NCBI GenBank assembly: GCA_964430205.1
Contig: CAYSER010000001.1
Span: 20,844-84,843, forward strand
Length of the DNA stretch: 64,000 nucleotides
Direction of reading: 5' to 3'
Source: CAJBLF01 sp964430205
GTDB taxonomy: Bacteria; Patescibacteriota; Gracilibacteria; Absconditabacterales; Absconditicoccaceae
The notes beneath the pieces are model-generated. The model saw nothing but the letters and a program-made list of their open reading frames with translations, was not told the origin of the DNA and ran no database searches. A program made the translations under genes and the position numbers. Shown one piece after another: positions 56,241-64,000 of the stretch. Every line of letters begins with the position of its first letter. Position 1 is the stretch's first letter.

Positions 56241-56846
56241 ATGCTTTTCGTGAATATCTCAAGCGATCATACCCATCTTCTCGATGACCAGAGCGAACAG
56301 TTCCTAGAGCGCAATGGGGTAGAGAATACCTTGGGTCCGACGCTTCTGGAGTATACCAAGAGCCATCCGGTGGAAATGCTGGTGCTGCTCAACGGACCCG
56401 GCGGATTCACCAACCTGAGAGTCGGGACCTTGGTCATCAACGCACTGAATGATCTCTTGACCCACGATACCGGGACCTTCATCCCTATTGCCTCCATCAC
56501 CAAGATCGATCTCTATAGCTATGCACATCATCAAGGACGGCTGCCGAGATACGGGGCGATCTATATCGGCCAGAAGCACAATATCCGACTCTATGATTTC
56601 AAAGAGCATTCCCATAAGCAGATCACGTTGGAAGAGATACCGCATACAGATGATCTGTTCTTGGATTTTGTCCACGATACCTATCGGTCTTCCACTGAGG
56701 CCATGATCACCTTTTCTATGTCCAACAATACCCTTGTCCTTCACTTCAAAGGGGAGGAATATCCCATAGATATGATGCATCTGCGCCTCCCATTGACGAT
56801 GTCAGTAGCACCGGAATATATGATCCAACCGACCATGAATTACTAA
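56241..56846 (+). CDS. tsaB: TsaB-like tRNA threonylcarbamoyladenosine protein
   Basis: 201 residues, stop UAA, no UGA used. The key block VLLNGPGGFTNLRVGTLVINAL (near residue 50) matches TsaB's GPGSFTGLRIG. The rest is an actin-like ATPase fold without the catalytic metal motif, as TsaB has. It supports TsaD in making t6A37 on tRNAs that read ANN codons, such as the tRNA-Thr here. It starts a small plus-strand group with ruvX. Confidence 0.83.
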   Translation: MLFVNISSDHTHLLDDQSEQFLERNGVENTLGPTLLEYTKSHPVEMLVLLNGPGGFTNLRVGTLVINALNDLLTHDTGTFIPIASITKIDLYSYAHHQGRLPRYGAIYIGQKHNIRLYDFKEHSHKQITLEEIPHTDDLFLDFVHDTYRSSTEAMITFSMSNNTLVLHFKGEEYPIDMMHLRLPLTMSVAPEYMIQPTMNY

Positions 56847-56908
56847 AAGACCAAAACGAAGAAAAATCATTTCAACGCTTCAACATTTAATCATTTATTC
56901 ATAGAGTC

Positions 56909-57340
56909 ATGCAGACCAACTATCGCAAGCAGAAAAATATCCTTGGTATCGATCGGGGAACGAAATATATCGGACTCGCCTACGCCTTACCTGGCAACGA
57001 TGTGATTTTCCCTATCGGCTACATCCTCAATGACAAAATGATGTATTTCAATGTCGCAGGTATCATAGAAAAGCATAACATCGGCAGGATCATGCTTTGA
57101 CGGCCGAGCAAACAGAAAGACATCCAGGAGAAGATCCAAAAATTCATGAAGAGCCTCAATTATATCATCGAGAATAGGGAGATCGAGATCCAACTCGTGG
57201 AGGAGGATTATACGTCCGTCCAATCTGGCGAGATTACTTCCAATTTCAAAAAGAACGCAGCTGAAGATACGGTCAGTGCGATGCTTATTTTGGAGAGGGG
57301 ACTCAAAAATAATGAAAAATGAACGATGAAAAATGAATAA
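56909..57340 (+). CDS. ruvX: YqgF/RuvX family nuclease
   Basis: 143 residues. ILGIDRGTKYIGLAYA near residue 10 holds the first catalytic Asp of the RNase H-like fold. A later VEEDYTSVQSGE holds the acidic pair region, and the last acid is in AAEDTVSAMLILE. UGA occurs once in the middle and again near the end, so the frame reads on to UAA at 57340. It is a pre-16S rRNA processing nuclease or Holliday junction resolvase. Confidence 0.88.
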
Positions 57341-57354
57341 TGTCGGGATTCCTT

Positions 57355-57425
57355 TGATTCAATCATTGCGAGCGTAGCGAAGCAATTCAATCCAGCACGT
57401 CTTCTAGATTGCTTCGTCGTTTCAT
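57355..57425. repeat. REP-like inverted element (GCGAAGCAAT/ATTGCTTCG)
   Basis: ATTGCGAGCGTAGCGAAGCAATT and a second arm AGATTGCTTCGTCG face each other. I know this kind of GAAGCAATC palindrome as a widespread short intergenic repeat. A fragment (CTCCTCGCAATGA) also lies near 47491. Confidence 0.55.
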
Positions 57426-57459
57426 TTCACCGTCTACGGTCAGGTGGGATGTGATGAAC

Positions 57460-58182
57460 TTAATCTATCTGTAGTAGCTCTATTTCGCCACTCCGCTGTG
57501 TCCTCGGAGCGGTTTTTTGTAAGAAGGATTTCTCATAGTTTTGCCCCTGGTCGGGATCGATCGGCAATTGGAAGAGGAAGAGGATATGCTGTCTCTTGAG
57601 GTAGTGGAGTAATTTTTTGGTTTCCGTATCCATAGCGAGAAAATCGGAGAAGATCACTATCGCCCTTCTTCATTGTTCTTTGGCAGCGCGTTGCAGGAAT
57701 GCATTCAATAGGCTCTGATATATCTTCTTCGTCTTCTTCACTCAGGCCATGATATCGTGCAGGGCGGCCGTCACTTCATCAGTAGGTTTTTTCATTGATG
57801 CATCTTGGAGCTTCGTCATTCACCGGAAATTCGTGGTCGGCCGAAAGAATCTCATGCCGATCTGCTGATGCTGACAATACGAGACGACATCTTCGGCATA
57901 CGCAAGCACTTGATCCTCATTCGGGATTTTGCCTCATCTTCGATTGTAGTTGATGTCGAAGAATATATCCAAGATGAGCGATCTTTCCTGTTGGAAGATG
58001 TTGGTATAGAGTTCCTGATATTTTGCTGAAAGTTTCCGATTGATTTGAGATGCGCTATCTCACGCAGAATACTTTCTCATATCGACCTTTTCGCTTCCCG
58101 CTCATTTCATGATATGCTGAAATACCCCATATCGCTTGCCTGATATCGGTTTGGTGGATTTTATCTTGAATTGCTTTTTCAT
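57460..58182 (-). CDS. DUF58 domain protein, short
   Basis: 240 residues. VDMRKYSAGDSASQINRKLSAK (near residue 35) is the DUF58 signature, followed by LILDIFFDINYN, where the Asp starts the vWA-like fold, and later AIVIFSDFLAMD. Family members usually have one or two membrane helices before this; here the protein starts just before the signature. It probably works with a MoxR ATPase not seen here. Four UGA glycines. Confidence 0.82.
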
Positions 58183-58211
58183 GGATCGTAACTAAACGAT
58201 GAAATGGGATG

Positions 58212-58281
58212 CCAATTTCCAGGTTCCAGATCCCAGATTCCAGGTTCCAGATCCCAGATTCCAGGTTCCAGATCCCAGATT
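58212..58281. repeat. CCAGGTTCCAGATCCCAGATT tandem repeat
   Basis: Three exact or near-exact copies of a 21-base unit lie upstream of the DUF58 gene. The reverse-complement word (GGGACCTGGGACCTGGAA) recurs at 62098-62150. Confidence 0.9.
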
Positions 58282-58346
58282 TCTAAATTCTGACTTCTAA
58301 ATTCTAAATTCTAAATTTTAAATTTTAAATTCTAAATTTTAAATTA
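58282..58346. repeat. TTCTAAATTCTAAATTTTAAA repeat
   Basis: Imperfect AAATTCT/AAATTTT words fill the rest of the gap and run into the murE stop codon. Same family as at 14796 and 42064. Confidence 0.8.
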
Positions 58347-59654
58347 GTTATTCAAGTTCTTCAGTATCTCTCATTTGTCGCTCCGTTTCCTCTTGCCGAA
58401 ATTAGTGTATTGGACGGACTCATGACCCTTGCCAGCGAACATGACCATATCTCCTGGTCTAGCGATCTCGCATGCGAACTTGATAGCCAATGTCCTTTCC
58501 GGAATGATGAAGAATTCTTTGCCGAGCTGTTTGCCCGTGATAGAGGAAGTGAGTTGTTGAAGAATCGAGAGTCTATTTTCGGTGTCCGGATCATCATCGG
58601 TAGCGATCAGGATATCACTGTATTTGTTAGCGATCTCTCCCATGATCGGTCTCTTGGAAGTATCCCTATTGCCAGTTGCTCAGAAAAGGGTGATCAATCT
58701 GCCCGTTCATTTGACGGTCTTGAGATAGTCGAGCGTTTTTTCCAGTGCATCAGGGGTATGGGCGAAATCCACGAAATAATGGGTATTGTTTTTTTCTATA
58801 TGATCCATGCGTCAGACCACAGTCTCGAAGGATGCTATAGTGGCTATCGCGTCTTCGATCCTTACGCCGATCTGGACTACGACGCTCAATGCGGCGAGGA
58901 TGTTATAGATATTGAATCCGCCGACAAGTTTGGTCTTCACCTCGTAGGATTGGCCGAGATAGGTGAAAGAGAAGGACGTTCATGTGGATCAAATATTGAT
59001 GTCCTCTGCCTTGAGTCCTGAGGATGCGGTTATGCTGTAGCTGAGTTTCTTATCAAATGGCATATCCTCGAATCGCTGTCTTCCTACTTTGTCATCAGCA
59101 GGGAAAGAAGCGTATTTATTCTGCTTCTTGTTGTTCAGGACGTATCTGAAGAGTTTCTCTTTGGCCTTGATGTAGCGTTCCATGGTACCATGGAAATCCA
59201 GATGGTCATGGGTGATATTGGTCAGGACGGCGAAATCGAAATCAACGCCCTCGAATCTGTACTGTTCCAATCCATGTGAAGAGGCTTCAAGCACAGCGAT
59301 CTTGCATCAGGAATCCTTGGCGGTAGCGAGGACGGATTGGAGGTCGAATACATCGAGCGAGGTCATCTTTTTGGTATTGGGCATCTCTTGGTTTCCTATC
59401 TTGATATTGGCGGTGCTGACCATGACCGTTTTGGCAACATGTTCGTTCAGTATCTTATGGATAAGATTTGCTGTCGTCGTCTTGCCGTTGGTTCCCGTGA
59501 TGCCGATGACGAAGAAATTCTTCGAAGGATGACCGTACATAGCGTCTGCCAGTTGCCCCATGAATTTTTTCCGTAATTCATAGATGAAGCTCTCTTTGAT
59601 CAGGAAGTAGAGCTTGTCGTAGAAGGTTATTTTTTTGATGAGTGATTTGAGCAT
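58344..59654 (-). CDS. murE: UDP-N-acetylmuramyl-tripeptide synthetase (Mur ligase)
   Basis: 436 residues, stop UAA. ATP loop ITGTNGKTTTANLIHKIL (near residue 50), VLEASSHGLEQYRFEGVDFD, TNITHDHLDFHGTMERYIKA and the C-terminal VDFAHTPDALEKTL are typical of MurE. The amino-acid selecting motif, DNPR in diaminopimelate enzymes, is replaced by DDDPDTEN, so the third residue is probably not meso-DAP. It is somewhat short because the N-terminal domain is reduced. UGA is used sparingly. It shows the organism builds its own peptidoglycan. Confidence 0.92.
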
Positions 59655-59750
59655 AACTAATACGCAGACAATAAATGAAAGATGGGGAATATCTTATTAT
59701 GGACTCTTGGAGATTACGATAGTAATAAGATAGTAATCATTCATTATGTA

Positions 59751-60497
59751 TTATCAATTGTGTTTCAAGAGCCATCATCATATGATAGCAGCAGTCTCCG
59801 TCCTCAATATAGTCGATCATAGGCTTATCGCTTTGGGAGCATAGCTTTCCAGAAGGTCATAATCCTTCGGTGAAAGTCATCATTCGGGACCGACTATTCA
59901 TACCTTAGCACGTAGGCCTTTGACCTTAAATGATCCTTGTTTTTCGCTCTTTCACGATTTTTCATGAGTTTCCTCGTCTGTGATGATGTCGAAGATGACG
60001 ACCTCAGCATCTTTTAGGATATCACGGATATCCGGAGCGAAACGGAGACGGGGGATTTGCCGTCATTTGGATTGTTCCACGGCTTCCCTGATGATCTTAT
60101 GCAACCTTTCCTCCTTGTTGGGATTCCATGTCTTAATGACCGATCTTTCCGATGGCCGGAAGATGATCTCATCAAGTCCGCACTCGGTGAGCTTCTGGAC
60201 AATGATCTCTATCTTATCCCGTTTATTGGGCATAGCGATGATCATGGATTCAGTAGGGGAAGATGATGCATGCGTTGTTTCGGAAACAATGGTTCATTCC
60301 AATACTGACTTCTCCCGTGTATCTATACGGATCTCGTATCTCATCTTTTCCTCTTCGTGGGCGGGAGACTGGATCTCGATATGATCTCACAGACGTACTC
60401 TCAGGACATTCCTTAGTTGGGAGAGTATATCAGCATTTTCGATATGTATGGTGGTTCATGATCTTTGAAAGTCGGTAACAAACAGCTGCATATACAT
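59751..60497 (-). CDS. rsmE: 16S rRNA m3U1498 methyltransferase
   Basis: 248 residues, stop UAA. PNKRDKIEIIVQKLTECGLD, then IIFRPSERSVI, and the SAM-knot motifs VGIVGPEGGLSPKDYDLL and ISLGSTILRTETAAI are clear. The second and third glycines of GPEGG-like and SLGST motifs are UGA, which only works if UGA is glycine. A second in-frame ATG at 60491 is possible. It methylates U1498 in 16S rRNA. Confidence 0.95.
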
Positions 60498-60671
60498 GAC
60501 GGATAAACGGATAAACGGTCAGACGATATTTTTCTACTATTCTAGATAAATAATACAAGCCATTCCTTATTCCATCTTTTACCGTCTTTCATTTCCCCTT
60601 CTTTGTTTTTATAATTGAAATTCGCCTAGTTTTCTTTACATAAGGTATGATTTATCCTCTAGTGATATGTT

Positions 60672-61163
60672 ATGGTCCAATACGCTATCGATGCCATCAG
60701 GATCTTCTTCGTGCAAGGGTTCCATATGTACCCGATTTTTATCGTGGTCATCGTTGGATGCATCATCCAATGAACGAAGGTCATCATCGATATCATAAGG
60801 TACAAACGTATCTATACCGGACATATTTTCGCATCCTGAGGATTCCCTTCGTTCCATAGCGGTCTCGCAAGTAGTGTTACGATGCTTGTACGATTAGAAT
60901 ACGGCTTCGGAAGCATACTTTTTGCGGTAGCATTCGCCTTCAGCGTGCTTTTCGCTTACGATGCGATGAATCTGAGGTATGAGACCGGTCAACATGCATC
61001 GTATATCAATGATATGAGATTGGAGCTGGAAGCTATTCTCCAGAAGAAGCAGAGATCGCCGCTCAAGGAAAGGATAGGGCATACGCCGATAGAGGTAGCA
61101 GGCGGAATACTTTTTGGAACGATATTGACCTATATCTTCTATTATGTCTATTATATCTGATAG
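60672..61163 (+). CDS. Divergent PAP2 (DUF212) membrane protein
   Basis: 163 residues. Family blocks in order: GCIIQGTKVIIDIIRYKR, FASGGFPSFHSGLASSVTML and VLFAYDAMNLRYETGQHA, followed by GHTPIEVAGGILFGTILTY. The SFHSG and GH(T)P elements match the acid-phosphatase-like sites. Three UGA glycines. It has about five membrane spans and probably handles lipid phosphates; the substrate is unknown. Confidence 0.9.
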
Positions 61164-61217
61164 AGGAGAGAAGATAGGTGATCGCTCAAAGGCACAGTTT
61201 ATCGTTACCTAGCCAGT

Positions 61218-62060
61218 ATGAAAAAATTCGTGGTTCCCAGACCGGTGAAAAAAATACATAGGAAATACGTCCCCATAGATTCAGAGAAGAGGAAGATAAG
61301 GGCCTGATCTCATTTTTTTTCTATAAGGATACTCTGGATCATATTCCTGCTCTTCGCATTGATCTACGGAGGATATTATGCGCTTAGCTCAACCATATTT
61401 GCACACCAGTATGTCATCAAGAGGGTCTTATATGATTCGTGAGATGTGGCATGGTACGATGATCCCTATCTCTATAAACTCATCAATATGCGGATAAAGG
61501 GAGAGAATTACTATGTCGCAAGGTTCTTCAGGTCAAGGATCATGGATGATATAAACGTGCAATATCCTATGGTGGATACCTTGGATATCACCTATACCTC
61601 ATCGAACACGGTTTCAGTGAAATTAACATTCCTCCCCATCGATCTGGTGATCAGGAATCAGGAGGACCAATATGCGCTCATCGCCAGCAAAACATTCCCT
61701 ATCACCTCTTGAAACAAGATAGCTAACGGAATAAAGATCTTGGACATGCCTTCCTATCTCAGCGGTGTCCATACGCTCTCTGGATTGTTCTTCAGACAGC
61801 CAGCATCAGGATTGGTGCAACAAGTGGAACTTCTGTATCAATGATTCCCATGACTCCATCATATCGAATATCTGCCAGGAGGAGAGAGATCGATCGTCTA
61901 TCTCGACGGCAAAAAATTCTATATCAATAATGGAGGAGATATCGCTAATCAGATCAGGAATTATCAGTTGCTCAAGAAATATTACAAAGACTACAATCAG
62001 CTCGAGGATATCGATCTAGGAAGCTTGGAAAATGACAAGGTGATTGTGCGTAAATTCTAA
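61218..62060 (+). CDS. FtsQ/DivIB-like membrane protein
   Basis: 280 residues. A basic cytoplasmic tail (MKKFVVPRPVKKIHRKYVPI), one membrane helix (ILWIIFLLFALIYGGYYAL), then an outer domain whose first 70 residues resemble a POTRA domain (VIKRVLYDSGDVAW ... YPMVDTLDITYTSSNTVSVKL). The rest has strands as in FtsQ. Family similarity is by layout rather than strong motif. If right, it joins the divisome. Five UGA glycines. Confidence 0.62.
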
Positions 62061-62097
62061 CGTTCAAAAGTTGCACAGAGAACGTAGAAAAGATGGA

Positions 62098-62150
62098 TCT
62101 GGAACCAGGGACCTTTCCCCTGGGACCTGGGACCTGGAATATGGAAATTA
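62098..62150. repeat. GGGACCTGGGACCTGGAA repeat
   Basis: CTGGAACCAGGGACC and CTGGGACCTGGGACCTGGAA words, related by reverse complement to the 58212 repeat, fill the gap before the deaminase gene. The leader word TTTTATCGTTTAGTCATT follows at 62150-62175. Confidence 0.75.
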
Positions 62151-62180
62151 GGATACCGTTTTATCGTTTAGTCATTGAGC

Positions 62181-62648
62181 ATGAAAGAGGAATATATGAG
62201 AGAGGCGATCCAATTATCGCTCGATAATATGCAAAAAAACGCCGGATGACCGTTCGGCGCCGTCATCGTCAAGGACGGGAAGATTATAGGCAAGTGATGG
62301 AATCAAGTGACTTCTGCCAATGATCCGACTGCACATGGCGAAATAGTGGCTATCCGTGATGCCTGTAGAAAACTAGGGACATTCGATCTGCATGGCTGCG
62401 AGATCTATACCTCATGCGAACCCTGCCCGATGTGTTATGGAGCGATCTCGCGAGCGAGGATAGGGAAGATTTATTATGGGAATACGGAACATGATGCAGC
62501 TGCCATAGGATTCGACGATAGCACATTCCATGATGACATCAAAAAGCCGTTCGATCAGAGGGATATCCCCGTAGAGCAGCTGTTGCATGAGGAAGCGCTC
62601 GAAGTCTTCAAAGCGCGGACCGAAAAAAGCGATAAGACCTTATATTAA
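62181..62648 (+). CDS. Guanine/cytidine-deaminase family enzyme
   Basis: 155 residues. Zinc site HGEIVAIRDAC (His-Ala-Glu type, near residue 52) and SCEPCPMCYGAI (PCxxC, near residue 81) are intact. GGPFGAVIVKDGKIIGKG precedes them, and the tail IPVEQLLHEEALEVFK fits the bacterial guanine deaminase (GuaD) group better than tRNA adenosine deaminase. Two UGA glycines. It would recycle purines or pyrimidines. Confidence 0.88.
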
Positions 62649-62657
62649 GATTGAAAG

Positions 62658-62667
62658 NNNNNNNNNN
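62658..62667. other. Assembly gap (10 N)
   Basis: Ten N between the deaminase stop and the next repeat-like stretch (AATTCTCAATTCTC). The gap lies between genes and breaks no reading frame. Confidence 0.95.
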
Positions 62668-62738
62668 TTTTCAATTCTCAATTCTCAATTCTCCACCTTG
62701 CCATACAAAATGACTTTTTAGTCATCTAATGTACTACC

Positions 62739-63929
62739 ATGTTAAAAAAAGATTTCCCTATCTTCAAGAACAATCCCTGACTGATATTCTTGGACAATGC
62801 TGCTTCGACGCAGAAACCGCAACAGGTCATCGATGGCGTCTCCGAATTCGTGGCCCATGATTATGCCAATATTCATAGATGATTATATCCGCTTTCAGAG
62901 AGATCAGAAGAGATGTATCATCGTTCCAAGGAGCTTGTAGGAGAACTGATCAACTGCAAACCGAGCGAGATCATCTATAGCTACAACTCCACCTATGGCA
63001 TCAATCTGATAGCGCAATCCTTGGTGGTGAGCGATATCTTGCAGAAGTGAGATACGGTGCTTCTCGGCATCCGAGAACATCACGCGAACATCCTACCTTG
63101 GCAGATATTAGCAGAGAGAAAATGATGTAAGATAGAATTTTTTGATATCGACGAAGACTACGAGATCAATCGGGATGATTTCGATAAGAAATATACGGAG
63201 GAGGTCAAAGTCGTCTCTGTAGCACAGGTCTCCAATGTTACCGGAAAGATCTACGATGTGAAGAAGATAAAATCAAGGTTACGTGATGATACATTCTTTC
63301 TCGTCGATGGGTCGCAATCGGTACCGAATTTTCCAGTAGATGTGCAGGATATCGGATGCGATTGCTTAGTCTTTACTGGTCATAAGATGATGGCATATAC
63401 GGGGATCGGCGTCATCTATCTCAAGAAGGAGCGGATCAAGATGTTAGTACCTATCATTCGCTGAGGATGAACGATCGAAGATGTGAGTACTGAGTGACAT
63501 ACTTTAGTGGGTAATTCCGACAAATTCGAAGCGGGGACGCCGAATATCATCTGAGCCGTTTCACTCTTGAAAGCATTGGAATACATCAAATCGATCGGCG
63601 GTATGCAGAAAGTGCGGGAGCACGAACAACAGCTCGTGAAAATGTGTTTAGAGGGATACTCAAAACTCAAGGACAAAGTAGAGGTCATATGACCCATGAC
63701 CACAGATAGGGTAGCAGTCTTTTCATTCGTGCTTGCCAACAATTCCAATTTCAACAACGTGTGAGAAGCATTCGCACAGCATAATATCGCTATCCGTTGC
63801 GGTGGTCATTGCGCATATCCGTTGCACAAGAGATTCCATAGACCAGGGACTTGCAGGATGAGTGCATATCTCTACACCGACGAAGATGATATCAAGGCAT
63901 TTTTCGATGTATTATCTCAGATAGTATAA
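62739..63929 (+). CDS. sufS: SufS-like cysteine desulfurase
   Basis: 396 residues, stop UAA. FLDNAASTQKPQQVIDGVSEF starts the PLP fold. The PLP lysine lies in CLVFTGHKMMAYTGIGVIYL (near residue 215), and the active Cys in the loop NIAIRCGGHCAYPL (near residue 355) matches the SufS/Csd (group II) pattern. Ten or so UGA glycines. It supplies sulfur for iron-sulfur clusters; the DUF59 protein at 38633 may act with it. A strong terminator follows. Confidence 0.93.
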
Positions 63930-63954
63930 GGAAATGTATTATAGTATATATGTC

Positions 63955-63987
63955 AAGCTCTCCTGAAGGGATAGGGGAGCTTTTTTT
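63955..63987 (+). terminator. Terminator of the desulfurase gene
   Basis: AAGCTCTCC pairs with GGGGAGCTT around TGAAGGGATA, followed by seven T. Confidence 0.88.
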
Positions 63988-64000
63988 GTAAAAGAAAGAG

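Noticed and set aside
58212..58346. Possible CRISPR array
   Set aside because: The 21-base units are directly adjacent with no spacers.

Overview
This window reads correctly only if UGA is glycine (translation table 25). In more than forty genes on both strands the frame stays open through UGA and closes at UAA or UAG. UGA also falls on invariant glycines: the GNSGG motif of a trypsin-like protease, the GPEGG motif of RsmE and the lipobox of a lipoprotein. That code, small reduced-style genes and type IV secretion-like proteins point to the CPR lineages Absconditabacteria (SR1) or Gracilibacteria; the sequence alone does not tell me which. Coordinates below are for reconstructed frames, so many proteins are far longer than standard-code ORFs would suggest.

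Left end (1-2.4 kb, minus strand): a peptide natural-product locus. It has a 75-residue precursor with a leader and a Gly/Ser/Cys core resembling microcin B17, then a hairpin-plus-U8 attenuator, a C39-like papain-fold protein, a SagB-like nitroreductase/dehydrogenase and the start of one more gene that runs off the window. I read it as a linear azole-containing peptide (TOMM) cluster; 9 of the 14 glycines of the core are UGA. Next to it (2.7-4.7 kb) lies a Bacteroidetes-type protein with a T9SS sorting domain and about 60 glycines, none of them UGA, which suggests recent import.

4.9-14.4 kb (minus): two giant genes, a secreted DUF11-repeat surface protein (split by a 10-N assembly gap) and a 1635-residue protein with a Gly/Thr linker. 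14.6-20.9 kb: tRNA-Thr(GGU) and a broken copy, M29 aminopeptidase, trypsin-like protease, MFS transporter and U32 peptidase. 21-27.6 kb: small membrane proteins, prepilin peptidase, ValRS and a FemAB-like protein. 27.9-35.6 kb: two large single-span membrane proteins, YebC, RecX, an orphan IleRS C-terminal domain, DHFR, a HAD protein and TruB.

36-46.4 kb: lipoproteins and small membrane proteins, a DUF59 protein, a histidine kinase/response regulator pair with candidate 11-bp direct-repeat operators in front of itself and of a neighbouring secreted-protein gene, two VirB2-like pilins with a VirB4-N-like protein, and a DUF1846 protein. 46.6-56 kb (minus): SPFH protein, UvrA, a secreted protein and two VirB6/TrbL-like proteins. 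These probably form a cell-surface DNA/protein transfer apparatus with the pilins, but no ATPase is visible here. 56.2-64 kb: TsaB, RuvX, DUF58, MurE, RsmE, DUF212, an FtsQ-like protein, a nucleoside/guanine deaminase and a SufS-like cysteine desulfurase. Gaps between genes hold several families of short tandem words.
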